Positions 1 to 8,615 of a stretch of DNA of 64,000 nucleotides are shown here, in pieces. The stretch comes from Actinokineospora xionganensis (GTDB lineage Bacteria; Actinomycetota; Actinomycetes; Mycobacteriales; Pseudonocardiaceae), in contig NZ_JABVED010000006.1 in the NCBI RefSeq assembly GCF_014323725.1, positions 62,001 to 126,000 of the forward strand, read 5' to 3'. A program made the translations under genes and the position numbers. Position 1 is the first letter of the stretch. Each line of letters opens with the position of its first letter. The notes beneath the pieces were generated by a model. That model was not told where the DNA came from, did no database searches, and saw only the letters and a program-made list of their open reading frames with translations.

Positions 1-230
1 ATGACCGCGGCGAGGACCTCTCCCAGATCCGCGGGCAAATGGGAGCCGTCGGGGCCGAGGCGTCCGTCGAAAGGCTTGATAGGGACTCTGTCGGATCGTG
101 GCGAGGTCGCCGATGACCGCTGATAGCGGTTGCAGGGTCACACCTCGGTGTGAGGCGGTCGCCCGGAGCGCGGCACGCATCATGGCGCAGCCAATGGTGT
201 GCCTGCCAGTGAGTGTGTACAGATCGGCAT
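1..230 (-). other. Possible decayed coding fragment at left edge
   Basis: Read on the minus strand, about 50 codons run with moderately GC-biased third positions (ADLYTLTGRHTIGCAMMRAA and onward). A frame change near positions 70-80 leads into a second plausible stretch containing FDGRLGPDGSHLPADLGEVL that continues off the left edge. I do not recognise the family. It may be the 3' part of a frameshifted gene whose body lies outside the window, or chance. Confidence 0.2.
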
Positions 231-299
231 AGTCTCAAACCCTGGTGTTGGCCTCACCAAGAGCGATCGCTGTGCTTGCCTTCTCGGAGAGCACCGTCT

Positions 300-599
300 C
301 AAGCGGATAGCCGAGCACTGGCACTGCCAGTCGGGCGGCCACGGCACCGTCACCGTCCACACCGGACACAGTGACATCCGGGTCTAGGTCGTCGAAGACG
401 GCCCGGGAATCGCGGCCGAGGACTGGCCGCACCTGTTCGACCGGTTCTACCGCGCGGAGAAGTCACATAGCCGCGGCGGCAGCGGGCTGGGGCTGGCACC
501 ACCCGCGGTCTCGTCGCGGCGGGCGGCGGGTCCGCGGAGGTCGTCAGCGTCGGGGGTCACGGAGGCCCTGGTCGATTGCGGGTGAAGACGTTCCAGTGA
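300..599 (+). pseudogene. Remnant of a sensor histidine kinase C-terminus
   Basis: The plus strand carries the ATP-binding end of a two-component histidine kinase in pieces. After an in-frame TAG at 385-387 comes [20 protein letters not shown], which matches the G1 box and F box of HATPase_c domains, and then [10 protein letters not shown], the G2 box. Near position 497 the frame changes, and [19 protein letters not shown] followed by a normal kinase-like tail runs to a TGA at 597-599. The N box, dimerisation domain and membrane segments are missing. The in-frame stop, frameshift and missing 5' part make it non-functional. It overlaps the 3' end of the convergent CPBP gene. Confidence 0.7.
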
Positions 600-1425
600 T
601 GTCCTTGCGCGCGGCGAGCCAGGTGATGAGCGCGGCGAATGCGAGATGGCCGCCGATGGTCACGATCATTTCCCGTGGCGTGCTCTGGGTGGCGCCCTGC
701 TCGGTGTGGACGCCGCTCATCAGGCTCACGGTGAGGGCGAGCAGGTTGTTGATGGAGTGGTAGGCGACGGCGGCTTCGAGACCGCCGGTGCGCAGGGTGA
801 TCCAGACCAGGGTCAGGGAGAACACGACGAACTCGGCGATGATCATCGGATCGCTGTAGTCGTGGGCGAGGCCGAACAGCGCGGTGGAGATCAGCGCACC
901 GATCCAGGGGGTACGGAACCATGAGGCGAAGGACTGGATGAGCAGACCGCGAAAGACGTACTCCTCCCCGGCGGCCTGAAACACGATGAACGGGAGGTAG
1001 ACGAGCACCGGGGCCAGTTTGAGTGGCGTGACGGACGACCATTCGAGAGCCTCGCCCCTGATCAGGAGGTTCGCGACGAGCGTCAGCGCCGCGATCAGGA
1101 GGCACCAGCCCAGCCACGGCAGGCGAATCCGGCCGAGGACGCTGGAGACGGTGCCGCCGGGCCGGCGGTCGACGACTCGGGCGATCAGCATGACCCCGGG
1201 GACGAGGGTCAAGGCCAGCCCGGCGACCAGGGGCAGCATGCCCCAGGGCAGCGACCCTTCCGGCAGACCGAACATCACCTGGAGCACCAGGCTCAGGAGT
1301 TGGCCGAGCACGAACACCACGGACACAAGCACCAGTGCGAGCAGAGGTTTCCACCAGCGGTACGCCGCTGTCTTCGCCTGCAGGTGATAGGGCGTACCGG
1401 GCGCCTGTTCGATACGTGTGGCCAT
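544..1425 (-). CDS. CPBP family intramembrane glutamic endopeptidase
   Basis: A 293-residue polytopic membrane protein of the CPBP (Abi/Rce1-like) family, which are membrane-embedded glutamic proteases. Motif 1 is seen as EEYVFRGLL (EExxxR) in the middle of the protein, and a later segment [10 protein letters not shown] provides the motif with conserved histidine. Some seven to eight hydrophobic segments are visible. The open frame extends 11 codons further upstream, but ATG at 1425 gives the natural MATRIEQAP start. No good ribosome-binding site precedes it, while a TATACAT-like hexamer lies about 7 bases upstream, so the mRNA may be leaderless. The substrate is unknown; members act in protein maturation or bacteriocin self-immunity. 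Confidence 0.85.
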   Translation of the reverse strand: MATRIEQAPGTPYHLQAKTAAYRWWKPLLALVLVSVVFVLGQLLSLVLQVMFGLPEGSLPWGMLPLVAGLALTLVPGVMLIARVVDRRPGGTVSSVLGRIRLPWLGWCLLIAALTLVANLLIRGEALEWSSVTPLKLAPVLVYLPFIVFQAAGEEYVFRGLLIQSFASWFRTPWIGALISTALFGLAHDYSDPMIIAEFVVFSLTLVWITLRTGGLEAAVAYHSINNLLALTVSLMSGVHTEQGATQSTPREMIVTIGGHLAFAALITWLAARKDITGTSSPAIDQGLRDPRR

Positions 1426-1458
1426 AAGGAATGTATAGGGCAATACCGAACCTGGCAC

Positions 1459-1904
1459 GCGGCACGGTTGCCGGTATCACTCAAACGAGGCTTATCCGCT
1501 GGACGAATTCACCGGAGAGCACCGTCTTTCCAGCGAACACTGTCCGACTTTGAGCAATCCTCGCATCCGAGCTTACGTGCGTCGCGCCCCTTGGCAACAG
1601 TGGTAGGACGCTTCAGGCTGCGCTGGAGCAGGATCGACAGTGTGATCTTCGATCTCCAGTCGGTGGTTGCCGGTCCTGCCAGGCATGGGGAATTCGCGTA
1701 TTCCGGTCCGCCCCGATGCGGGTTGTCCCGAATTCCGCAGTTCCAGCCGATCGGCTGGAACTTCCATCCGCTTGGCGACGAACCCGAATAGCCCATGCAA
1801 CTCCACCGGTATCACCACTCCGTGCGGGATCCGGGTGACCTGTCGCATCCACGGACGCGTGAATACCCCATAAGAGCCCTCGACAGCGGGCCGATCGCCA
1901 GGCG
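1459..1904. other. Intergenic stretch without recognisable gene
   Basis: About 450 bases between the start of the CPBP gene and the stop of the LuxR-type gene. The open frames here have no ribosome-binding site or recognisable sequence. The only clear structure is the perfect palindrome at 1741-1760, listed separately, near several GAATTC-containing imperfect repeats. Confidence 0.6.
1741..1760. repeat. Perfect 20-bp palindrome
   Basis: TTCCAGCCGATCGGCTGGAA is a perfect inverted repeat without spacer. It lies about 315 bases upstream of the CPBP gene start and 145 bases beyond the LuxR-type gene stop. No T-tract follows, so a terminator is unlikely. Its central GCCGATCGGC is shared with a second perfect palindrome at 18208-18227. 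A protein-binding site is possible but unproven. Confidence 0.5.
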
Positions 1905-4244
1905 TCAGTCGTGTTCGGACGGCGACCTGCGGGCGACGACCCAGGAGGCGATCTGCGCGCGGTTGTGCAACTCCAGCTTGGTCAGGATGTGGTCGACGTG
2001 GGTCTCCGCGGTGCGGCGGGAGATCACCAGGCGGTCGGCGATCTCCTGGTTTGTCAGGCCCTCGGCGACGAGGTCGGCGATCTCGGTCTCCCGCTTGGTG
2101 AGCGGACCGGTCGCCGATCGGCCCGCGGGCCGGACGGCTGATTTCTCATCGAGCGCGAGGGCGATGGCCTCGGCGGGCGCGAGTCGGGCGCCGCGGCTGA
2201 GCTCCTCGCCGATGGTGTCCTGGCCGAGTTGCTGGGCGACGATGCGGGTGTTGTCGGCGACGTGGTCGGCGAAGATCGCGTAGGACGTCGGATCCCCACC
2301 GACCTCACGCCACAGAGTGCCCGCGGCGCCCGCCAGGCGGACAGCCTCCCGCAGCCTTCCGGTACGCACCTGGCAGGCGGTGATGACGCTGAAGATGAGC
2401 GCGATCAGCAACCTGTTGCCATCAGGGCCCTGGGTGCGCAGCGCTTGGCGGCTCAGCTCCAGGGCGCGCTGGTAGTCGCCGACCAGGTATTCAGTCGCAC
2501 CCCACATGTAGAGCGCCCACGACCGCCACATGACCTCGCCCTGGTCGGCGTGGCGCCGCTCGACCCCCGCCAACACCTGCCTGCCGCCTTCGAGGTCGCC
2601 ACTGACGGCGAGGGCCAGACCGTGGTGGCGCAGCGCCCACAGCTCGCCGTAGATGTCGCCCGCGGCCGCGAACCCACGCGCCGCGGCGCCGAACAGTTCG
2701 GCCGCGAGCGGCAGGTCGTTGTCGAAGAAAGGGACGTAGGCGCGCACCAAGCGGACGTAGGTCATCGCCGTCGCCTCGCCAGACACCTCGGCGGCCTTCT
2801 CGGCCTGCTCGATCAGCTCGTGGTAGGCCGACCGGTCCTGGTGCAGCAGCGCCAGGAACGCCGACATCCACAAGCCACCCGCCCGGTCGGGTGCGTCGTC
2901 CGGCGCGGCCTTGAGCAGCACGGCGTACCGGTGCCGCGCCTCGACGAGCAGGCCCCGGGTGAACCAGTACTGCGTGGCCGCGTTCAGCAGCCGCAGACCC
3001 CGGGTCGCCTCGTCGCACGAGGTCGCGCTGAAGTCCATCGCCGCGCCGAGGTTCGCGTGCTCGGTGCGCAGCCGCTCAAGCCAGGCGTGCTGACCCGGGC
3101 CGAACCATTCGACCTCGAACCGCTGCGCGATCGACAGGTAGTAGTCCCGATGCCGGAGCCGAAGGGCTCGCAGGTCCTCGGGGGACAGCAGTTCCTGGCC
3201 GTATTGCCGCACCATTTCCAGCATTCGGTAGCGGGCGGTGCCGCCGTGCTCCCCACGCTGCAGAATCGACTTGTCCAGCAGGCCGTCGAGTGTGTCCAGC
3301 ACCTCGGCGGCGGGCAGACCGGCTCCGGCGCAGACCGCCTCAGCGGCGCGCAGGTCGAAACTGCCCGCGAACACCGTCGCCCGGGCCCACAGCAGCCGCT
3401 CCTGCTCGGTGCAGAGTTCACGGCTCCAGTCGAGCAGCGCCCGCAGCGTGCCGTGCCGTTGCGGACCGGTGCGCCTGCCCGCGGTGAGCAGGGTGAACCG
3501 CTCGTCGAGCCGATCCGCCAGCTGACCCACCGACAACGACCGCAGCCGGACCGCGGCCAGCTCGATGGCCAGCGGGACGCCCTCCAGGGACTGGCACACG
3601 CGTCGCACGTCGTCCGCGTTGTCCGGCGTGAGCGCGAACCCCGGCACCACGGCGGCCGCGCGCTCCACGAGCAACCGCACGGAGTCGGAGTCGCCCAGAT
3701 CCGGGGTGTCGGCGGGCACGCCCAGCGGCGGCACCGTCAGCACCCGTTCACCGTCGACCCCGAGCGACTGCCTGCTGGTGGCCAGTAGCACCAGCTTCGG
3801 GCAGCCGACGATCAGCGCGTGCGCAAGAGCCGCGCACGCGGGCTGGAGGTGCTCGCAGTTGTCCAGCACCACCAGCATCCGGCGTCGCCGCAGCTGCTCG
3901 ACCAGTTGCTCGACCGGAGAGCGCGCGGACTGGTTGCCCAACCCCAGGGCCGCGGAGACCGTGCTGACCAGCAGCTCCGGATCCGCCAGTTCGGCCAGGC
4001 TGACGAACACCGCGCCGTCGGCGAAGGCGCCCCGCACCAGGCGCGCGGCCTGCGTGGCCAACCGGGTCTTGCCGACGCCGCCCGGGCCGGTCAGCGTCAC
4101 CAGCCGCGACACGCCCAGCAGCCGTTTGACCTCCTGCGTCTCCTCGCGGCGGCCCACATAGGAACTTGGCTGCTCCGGCAGCGAGCCCGCCGAACGCGTC
4201 ACCTGAGCATCGGTCCCCGAGGCGAGCGTGTCCGTCGACTGCAC
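1905..4244 (-). CDS. LuxR-family transcriptional regulator with AAA/NB-ARC-like ATPase domain
   Basis: A 779-residue large ATP-binding regulator of the actinobacterial ATPase-LuxR type. Near the N-terminus, RLVTLTGPGGVGKTRLATQA is the Walker A P-loop, followed by RRMLVVLDNCEHL as Walker B. A winged-helix region and a long helical, TPR-like middle section follow. The last 65 residues are a GerE/LuxR helix-turn-helix (LTKRETEIADLVAEGLTNQE, then ISRRTAETHVDHILTKL). A GTG at 4242-4244 is preferred over the ATG 18 codons upstream, because the residues before it are unlike the family and TATGCT lies 7 bases ahead of the GTG, as in leaderless promoters. Such proteins couple a ligand signal to transcription. 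The target is unknown; no obvious partner gene is adjacent. Confidence 0.85.
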   Translation of the reverse strand: MQSTDTLASGTDAQVTRSAGSLPEQPSSYVGRREETQEVKRLLGVSRLVTLTGPGGVGKTRLATQAARLVRGAFADGAVFVSLAELADPELLVSTVSAALGLGNQSARSPVEQLVEQLRRRRMLVVLDNCEHLQPACAALAHALIVGCPKLVLLATSRQSLGVDGERVLTVPPLGVPADTPDLGDSDSVRLLVERAAAVVPGFALTPDNADDVRRVCQSLEGVPLAIELAAVRLRSLSVGQLADRLDERFTLLTAGRRTGPQRHGTLRALLDWSRELCTEQERLLWARATVFAGSFDLRAAEAVCAGAGLPAAEVLDTLDGLLDKSILQRGEHGGTARYRMLEMVRQYGQELLSPEDLRALRLRHRDYYLSIAQRFEVEWFGPGQHAWLERLRTEHANLGAAMDFSATSCDEATRGLRLLNAATQYWFTRGLLVEARHRYAVLLKAAPDDAPDRAGGLWMSAFLALLHQDRSAYHELIEQAEKAAEVSGEATAMTYVRLVRAYVPFFDNDLPLAAELFGAAARGFAAAGDIYGELWALRHHGLALAVSGDLEGGRQVLAGVERRHADQGEVMWRSWALYMWGATEYLVGDYQRALELSRQALRTQGPDGNRLLIALIFSVITACQVRTGRLREAVRLAGAAGTLWREVGGDPTSYAIFADHVADNTRIVAQQLGQDTIGEELSRGARLAPAEAIALALDEKSAVRPAGRSATGPLTKRETEIADLVAEGLTNQEIADRLVISRRTAETHVDHILTKLELHNRAQIASWVVARRSPSEHD

Positions 4245-4442
4245 GGCCCCAGCATATCGGCGGCGCGGCAACCAAGCGCGCGTCGACCGAGCCCACATTC
4301 CAGATAGTGAACGTGGTGAGCCTGGTTGAGCGCCTGCACGGCCCGCGGTGACCCGATCCGACCGTCCACATTGGAGTGCTGGAGCAGTTCCACCACGCCC
4401 CGCGGAGGGAGCCCGCGGGTCGTGGGCTCACCGCGGGGTCAC
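4245..4442. terminator. Strong hairpin after the TerC operon
   Basis: Within this gap, at 4398-4438, an 8-bp outer stem (CCCCGCGG / CCGCGGGG) encloses an inner GAGCCC/GGGCTC stem. It begins 5 bases past the stop of the 41-codon gene on the minus strand, which is the position of an intrinsic, GC-rich actinobacterial terminator without a T-tract. The rest of the gap holds nothing recognisable. Confidence 0.55.
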
Positions 4443-4568
4443 TCACGAATGCGGGCCCCGGTGTCGTCGCGGCGGGAGCATGGCCCCGCAGGTGATCACC
4501 AACGATATGAGGATCAGCACGGCGAGCAAGAAGTCGATCAAAAAGTTGAGAATGAGATCGGCGGGCAT
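4443..4568 (-). CDS. Small single-span membrane protein, 41 residues, coupled to TerC
   Basis: A short gene with a textbook ribosome-binding site, GAGGAGG at 4575-4581, six bases before ATG at 4566-4568. The product begins MPADLILNFLIDFLLAVLIL, runs as one hydrophobic helix to about residue 31, and ends in a basic tail PPRRHRGPHS. The Shine-Dalgarno sequence is inside the last codons of terC, and the ATG lies 3 bases past the terC stop, so translation is probably coupled. A hairpin terminator follows the stop. I recognise no family. By context it may be a small partner or regulator of the TerC-type transporter. It is too short for usual gene calling. Confidence 0.7.
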   Translation of the reverse strand: MPADLILNFLIDFLLAVLILISLVITCGAMLPPRRHRGPHS

Positions 4569-4571
4569 CGT

Positions 4572-5606
4572 TCACCTCCTCACTGCGGCAGCCCGCTCAC
4601 TGGGCGCTCCCCCACCGCGGTCAGCGGCGCGGCGCGAGGAACGCAGGCTGGTCACGGTCACGGTCACCAGGACCGCGATGATCACCAGCAGGGAGATCGG
4701 CGTCGGAATCTGCGGGACGCCCGGCCAGACACCGTGGGCCCAGTGCAACACCAGCTTCACGCCGATGAAGGCGAGGATGATCGCCAGGCCGTGGTTGAGG
4801 TGGACGAGCTTGGCCAGCGCGGAGTGCAGCACGAAGTACAGCGCACGGAGACCGAGCAGAGCGAACGCGTTGGTGGCGAAGACGAGATAGGCGTCTTCGG
4901 TGATGCCGTAGACCGCTGGGACGGAGTCGACAGCGAAGACCACGTCGGTGGCGAAGACCGCCACGACCACGACCGCCAGCGGGGTGAGCGCGCGGCGCCC
5001 GTTGTCGCGGACGGTCAGCCGGGCGCCGCTGTAGTCCTCGGTGACCGGCATCAGCCTGCGCAGCAGCCGCACCGAGCGCATGCGGGAGATGTCGCGGTCT
5101 TCGGCCGGGCCGGTCAGTGCCTCGTGCAGGATCTTCACCGCCGAGGCGAACAGGATCATGCCGAAGACCAGGAAAGCCCAGGTTCCCGCCGAAAGCAGCG
5201 CGGCGCCCGCGGCGATGAAGATTCCCCGAAGGGCCAGGGCACCGACGATGCCGTAGAGCAGCACGCGTTGCTGGACAGCGGGCGGAACGGCGAAGGCGGT
5301 GAGCAGCAGCATGAAGACGAACAGGTTGTCCACCGACAGGGACTTCTCCACCACGAATCCGGTGATGAATTCCAGCCCTTGGTCGCTGCCGAAGTCGACC
5401 CACAACCACAGCCCGAACAGCACCGGCAGCATCAGGTAGAACGCCGACCATCCGACGGCCTCGCGCATGGACACCTCATGCGGGCGGCGGGTGACCGCGA
5501 AGTCCGCTACGAGCAACCCCAGCAGGACCGCGATGCTGATGAACCACAGCCCCGGCGATCCGACGGACTCGACTGGAGCGGCCAGAGCAGCTGATGGCGC
5601 GAGCAC
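4572..5606 (-). CDS. TerC family integral membrane protein
   Basis: A 344-residue polytopic membrane protein of the TerC/Alx family, implicated in manganese export and metal loading of secreted enzymes. The two signature stretches are present: SLSVDNLFVFMLLLTAF and FATDVVFAVDSVPAVYGIT, with the family's conserved acidic residues in membrane segments. About nine hydrophobic segments are visible, in line with the usual length. The start is GTG at 5604-5606, directly behind AGGAGG. The longer reading to 5675 would place coding sequence across the leader hairpin and is rejected. The leader resembles a yybP-ykoY riboswitch, so Mn2+ control is likely. It heads an operon with the 41-codon gene at 4443-4568. 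Confidence 0.88.
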   Translation of the reverse strand: MLAPSAALAAPVESVGSPGLWFISIAVLLGLLVADFAVTRRPHEVSMREAVGWSAFYLMLPVLFGLWLWVDFGSDQGLEFITGFVVEKSLSVDNLFVFMLLLTAFAVPPAVQQRVLLYGIVGALALRGIFIAAGAALLSAGTWAFLVFGMILFASAVKILHEALTGPAEDRDISRMRSVRLLRRLMPVTEDYSGARLTVRDNGRRALTPLAVVVVAVFATDVVFAVDSVPAVYGITEDAYLVFATNAFALLGLRALYFVLHSALAKLVHLNHGLAIILAFIGVKLVLHWAHGVWPGVPQIPTPISLLVIIAVLVTVTVTSLRSSRRAADRGGGAPSERAAAVRR

Positions 5607-5610
5607 AGGA

Positions 5611-5735
5611 CCTCCTCGAACGTCACCGTTCGAGGTCTCCTTCACCCGCGGTGGGCGGTCTCCCGGGGACACCAACGGATGTCCGTGCTGACCGGGACGA
5701 CGCTTGGGAAGTACTCCCCTCGCATCGAGTATCCC
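5611..5735 (-). promoter_or_regulatory. Probable yybP-ykoY (Mn2+) riboswitch with RBS-sequestering hairpin
   Basis: On the minus strand the leader of terC contains GAGGGGAGTAC (rc of 5711-5721), the hallmark GGGGAGTA segment of yybP-ykoY aptamers. Downstream come GGTCAGCACGGAC and then GGAGACC (rc of 5634-5640), which is consistent with the second aptamer arm. Just before the start codon, CCTCGAACG and CGTTCGAGG form a perfect 9-bp stem with a GTGA loop (5614-5635). The stem's 3' side merges into the AGGAGG ribosome-binding site, so this hairpin can act as the translation switch. yybP-ykoY elements commonly precede TerC-family genes. The covariance fit has not been computed. Confidence 0.65.
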
Positions 5736-6273
5736 GGGCCGGAGTCCAAAAAGTAAAGGGATAGTAAACCTACAGGAGTGCCTTCCACCCGATCAGGTAC
5801 TCGACATTCACGCCAGTGTCATTCCCCCTCGGCCACGGCGCCGCCGCGGCGTGGCCGACGGTGATGACGGCGGTCGCGAGCCAGCCCGCCGGAAGGTCGC
5901 CCGCGAACTCACCGGGTTCCCGGCCGCGGCGGAGTGGTCGACTTCGATCGCGCACTCGCCTCCCCCGCCGACGAGGACCGACTCGACTCCGCCTGCGACA
6001 GTGGCGAACACCTGCATCCGACCACGCCGGCTACCGCACCATGGCCGAGGCCATCGACCTCACCCGACTCCGCTGACCGCACGGGCGGAGCGGGGCGCGC
6101 ACAGGCCCAGGTCGCCGACCTCGGTCTCTACCGTCTTGATCTGTGCTCCGTGGAGAGTGCCGCACCAAACGCGGCAACGGCGCCCGGGGGCCCGCCGCGG
6201 TGCGGTTGAATGCACCCGAACGATCTTGCCCACGTGCGGCGAGAGTGCGACGGTCGGTTATCAGGGGGTTCTC
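5736..6273. other. Intergenic stretch with no supportable gene
   Basis: About 540 bases upstream of the terC leader and of the gene at 6274. Open frames cross it, but none has a ribosome-binding site or familiar sequence. A short plus-strand tail reading GYRTMAEAIDLTRLR ending at 6076 looks protein-like and could be a remnant. I could not identify it. Confidence 0.45.
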
Positions 6274-6858
6274 ATGCAGTTGTTCATGCAGCAGTTACCT
6301 ACGCTGATCGGTGTGCTCGTCGGCGCGCTGGCGACCTTCACCGCGACCTCGGTGGCCGAGCGTTCCCGGTGGCGCCGGACGCAGTCGGTGCGCTGGGACG
6401 ACAAGCGGCTCGCGGCGTACGCCGAGTACGCCCACGCGGTCAAGAAGGTGATCTCCATATCCGTGCGGCTGGCCGCACACCACGGGATTCACCAGGACTT
6501 GGACGTGCTGGCCCCGGAGGAGGGGCTGGCCGCGCTGGCACTCGCCGAGGAAGAGCGCACCATGAAGTGGGAGACCATCCTGCTGCTCGGCACCGACCAC
6601 ACCGTCGTCGCCGCGCGGGCATGGCACGACAGCGTCTTCAAGCTCCAGCGGATCGCTTCCGGCGTGGACGTCGAATCGAGCTGGGCGGACGCGGTGGGGG
6701 CCGTCAGCCGGGCACGCCGTGGCTTCTACGAAGCCGCCAAGGCCGACATCGGGATCAAGGTCGGGGACGCGCCGGAGAGCTACGAGTGGCAGCTGTCCAA
6801 GCTGGTGGCGCCCGCGAAGCCCGGAGGCGGTTCCGAAGACCGCGGGACGCGTTCCTGA
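6274..6858 (+). CDS. Hypothetical membrane-anchored protein
   Basis: A 194-residue protein with one N-terminal membrane segment (about residues 8-28) followed by a soluble, mostly helical and charged region. I do not recognise a named domain. ATG at 6274 is chosen over far-upstream frame extensions because AGGGGG stands 5 bases before it and the hydrophobic anchor starts right there. The body contains RWDDKRLAAYAEYAHAVKKV, a pattern common in small actinobacterial membrane-anchored helical proteins of unknown role. A decayed fragment on the other strand runs convergently from 7149. Confidence 0.7.
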   Translation: MQLFMQQLPTLIGVLVGALATFTATSVAERSRWRRTQSVRWDDKRLAAYAEYAHAVKKVISISVRLAAHHGIHQDLDVLAPEEGLAALALAEEERTMKWETILLLGTDHTVVAARAWHDSVFKLQRIASGVDVESSWADAVGAVSRARRGFYEAAKADIGIKVGDAPESYEWQLSKLVAPAKPGGGSEDRGTRS

Positions 6859-6869
6859 CGCTTGTCCAC

Positions 6870-7149
6870 CACTGATGAGCGTCCTCCGCTCGCGCTCGGC
6901 GGCACGCTGGGGCTCATCCTCGGTGACGACGAGGTCTTCGCCGAGGTCGGCGACCTGGTCGGCAAACCCCGCGGGCAATGGCACCTTCCGGTACGCGGGC
7001 GACACGCCGCGGGCGCCATCGGTCACCTCGGCCGGGGAGGTGCGTCCGGGGTCGGCCACCGTCACCACTTGGGAATTCACCAAGGCGCCGGGAAACCCGT
7101 GGCCTGCTGCGGGTACCGCGGCGTCGGCATATCCTCCGACAACCAGCAC
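6870..7149 (-). pseudogene. Unrecognised minus-strand coding remnant
   Basis: The minus strand reads about 95 codons from ATG at 7149 with predominantly G/C third positions, including SPAYRKVPLPAGFADQVADL. The frame has no stop and continues into the antisense of the gene at 6274-6858, so no natural C-terminus is present. This suggests a 5' fragment of a lost gene. The family is not recognised, and the reading could also be chance in GC-rich DNA. Confidence 0.25.
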
Positions 7150-7169
7150 GCGATCGGAGGGCGCACCGG

Positions 7170-8075
7170 ATGGATCACAACACCGGCGCGGTGCTGCCCG
7201 CGGGCCCGTTCCACGAGGCCCTCGGCCAGGCGATCAGGGCGCGGGGACTGACCCTCGAACGGCTGCGCGCCCACCTCGCGACCCGCGGGATCACCCTCAG
7301 CACGGCCACCCTGAGCTACTGGCAGACCGGCCGCAGGCAGCCCGAGCGGCAGGACTCGATCGAGGCCCTGATCGCTCTCGAAGGTGTCCTGCGCGTCCCC
7401 GCGGGCTCGCTGATCACCCTGCTGCCGCCGCCGAGGCCGCGCGGACGTCCGCCTGCCGACCAATCCCCCGGCGCGCCCCTCCTCGACCTGTGGCCGCTCG
7501 ACGAGTTGCCCCGCCTGGCCACCTACCTGCGGATGCCCGAGTACCAGACGCTGCGGTATGTCGCCGTCGACGACCGCGTCGAGTTGGACGCCGATGGCAT
7601 CGAACGCGTGCTCGGCACCCGACAGGTCATGCGGGCGACAGCGCCGACCCTGCACTTCTTCGACATCAGTTGGGTCGAGCACCCCGACGCGCAGGCGCCG
7701 GACACGACCTTTCGCGGAGCGTCCAAAGTGGATCACCGGTGGCACCCGGAGAGCGGCTACCTGGTGGCGAAACTCGAGTTCGACCACGAACTCGCCCCCG
7801 ACGAGACGGTCATCGTCGACCGGCACCGGCGGTACCACTCCCACGGCGCGGCGTCGGAGCACACCAGAGCCTTCTGGGCGCCGGTCAGCACCTTCATCGC
7901 GCAAGCCACGTTCGACCCCGCGCGCAGGCCGCGGCGCTGCTTCGCGGTGCGCGCGCCCAACCACGCCGAGCCGCTGGAAGACATCCGGGAACTCACCCTG
8001 AACACCTCGGGCGAGATCCACGCCGTGTTCACCAACGCGACGGTGGGCGTCTGGGGACTGCGCTGGGACTGGTGA
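7170..8075 (+). CDS. Helix-turn-helix (XRE-like) transcriptional regulator
   Basis: A 301-residue probable DNA-binding protein. Residues about 10-70 contain a lambda-repressor-like helix-turn-helix with TLSYWQTGRRQPERQD as the recognition-helix region and a following leucine-rich helix. The remaining 220 residues (from about DLWPLDELPRLATYLRM) are a soluble domain I do not recognise. ATG at 7170 is preceded by GGAGG with 9-base spacing. The longer frame to 6978 lacks such a signal. It has no clear operon partner. The convergent fragment upstream and the pseudogene downstream suggest a region of rearrangement. Confidence 0.75.
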   Translation: MDHNTGAVLPAGPFHEALGQAIRARGLTLERLRAHLATRGITLSTATLSYWQTGRRQPERQDSIEALIALEGVLRVPAGSLITLLPPPRPRGRPPADQSPGAPLLDLWPLDELPRLATYLRMPEYQTLRYVAVDDRVELDADGIERVLGTRQVMRATAPTLHFFDISWVEHPDAQAPDTTFRGASKVDHRWHPESGYLVAKLEFDHELAPDETVIVDRHRRYHSHGAASEHTRAFWAPVSTFIAQATFDPARRPRRCFAVRAPNHAEPLEDIRELTLNTSGEIHAVFTNATVGVWGLRWDW

Positions 8076-8185
8076 CCCGCCGGACCCAAGGCCCCATCCC
8101 GCTGACTTCGGGTGACGCGGGCCGGAAACGGGGGTAGCGTTTTGGGCCACCCAGCCGCCTCAGGTACGAAAACCCGGTGAGCGCC

Positions 8186-8607
8186 ATGAGGACCCCGACC
8201 GACTCCCGATCATGATCGCCTGTCTGTCGCCGCCGCCTGCCTCCGTGGCCCCGGCAGCCGCCGCGCCGGGGGATGTCAAGCTCAGCGACCGGACCTACGT
8301 CCGCCACGACGGCGGCACGGACGCCACTCTCGCCGACTGCGCCGTCGACAACAGGCAGCGGAACGAGCAGTTCGGCAACCGCGACCGCGTCTTATTCGAC
8401 GACTACAACTACATCGCCGCCTCCGGCACCGCGGCGCTGATGACGTGGACCCACCAGCGAGACACCATCCCCCGCACCGCCCCCCGCCACACCGGCGACG
8501 GCACCGACGGCTTCGACGTCCCGCAGTGCCGCGCACCCGGCGGCCCCGACACCTGTCCGAACGCGGGCGGAGTCGACCAGAACATCTACGGAAAGGTCTC
8601 GCCGTAA
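8186..8607 (+). pseudogene. Deleted secreted sialidase-like (BNR-type) protein
   Basis: After a signal-peptide-like stretch whose frame breaks near 8213 (MRTPTDSRS, then IACLSPPPASVAPAAAAPGD), the sequence reads VKLSDRTYVRHDGGTDATLADC. It then jumps directly to DYNYIAASGTAALMTWTHQR and GDGTDGFDVPQCR, ending GGVDQNIYGKVSP. The first part resembles the N-terminus and the last part the C-terminus of secreted sialidase/BNR-repeat proteins of actinomycetes. The roughly 300-400 residue propeller between them is absent. An internal deletion plus a 5' frameshift is the simplest reading. The family assignment rests on recall of these end motifs only. Confidence 0.55.
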
Positions 8608-8615
8608 CCGCGACT

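Noticed and set aside
2229-3788. Plus-strand open frame of 519 codons
   Set aside because: Antisense of the ATPase-LuxR regulator; composition is the typical R/Q/V/G-rich shadow.
6295-7149. A complete 284-codon minus-strand gene
   Set aside because: More than half of it is antisense to the plus-strand gene at 6274-6858, which has a membrane anchor and a good ribosome-binding site. Only the first about 95 codons look protein-like and are reported as a possible remnant.
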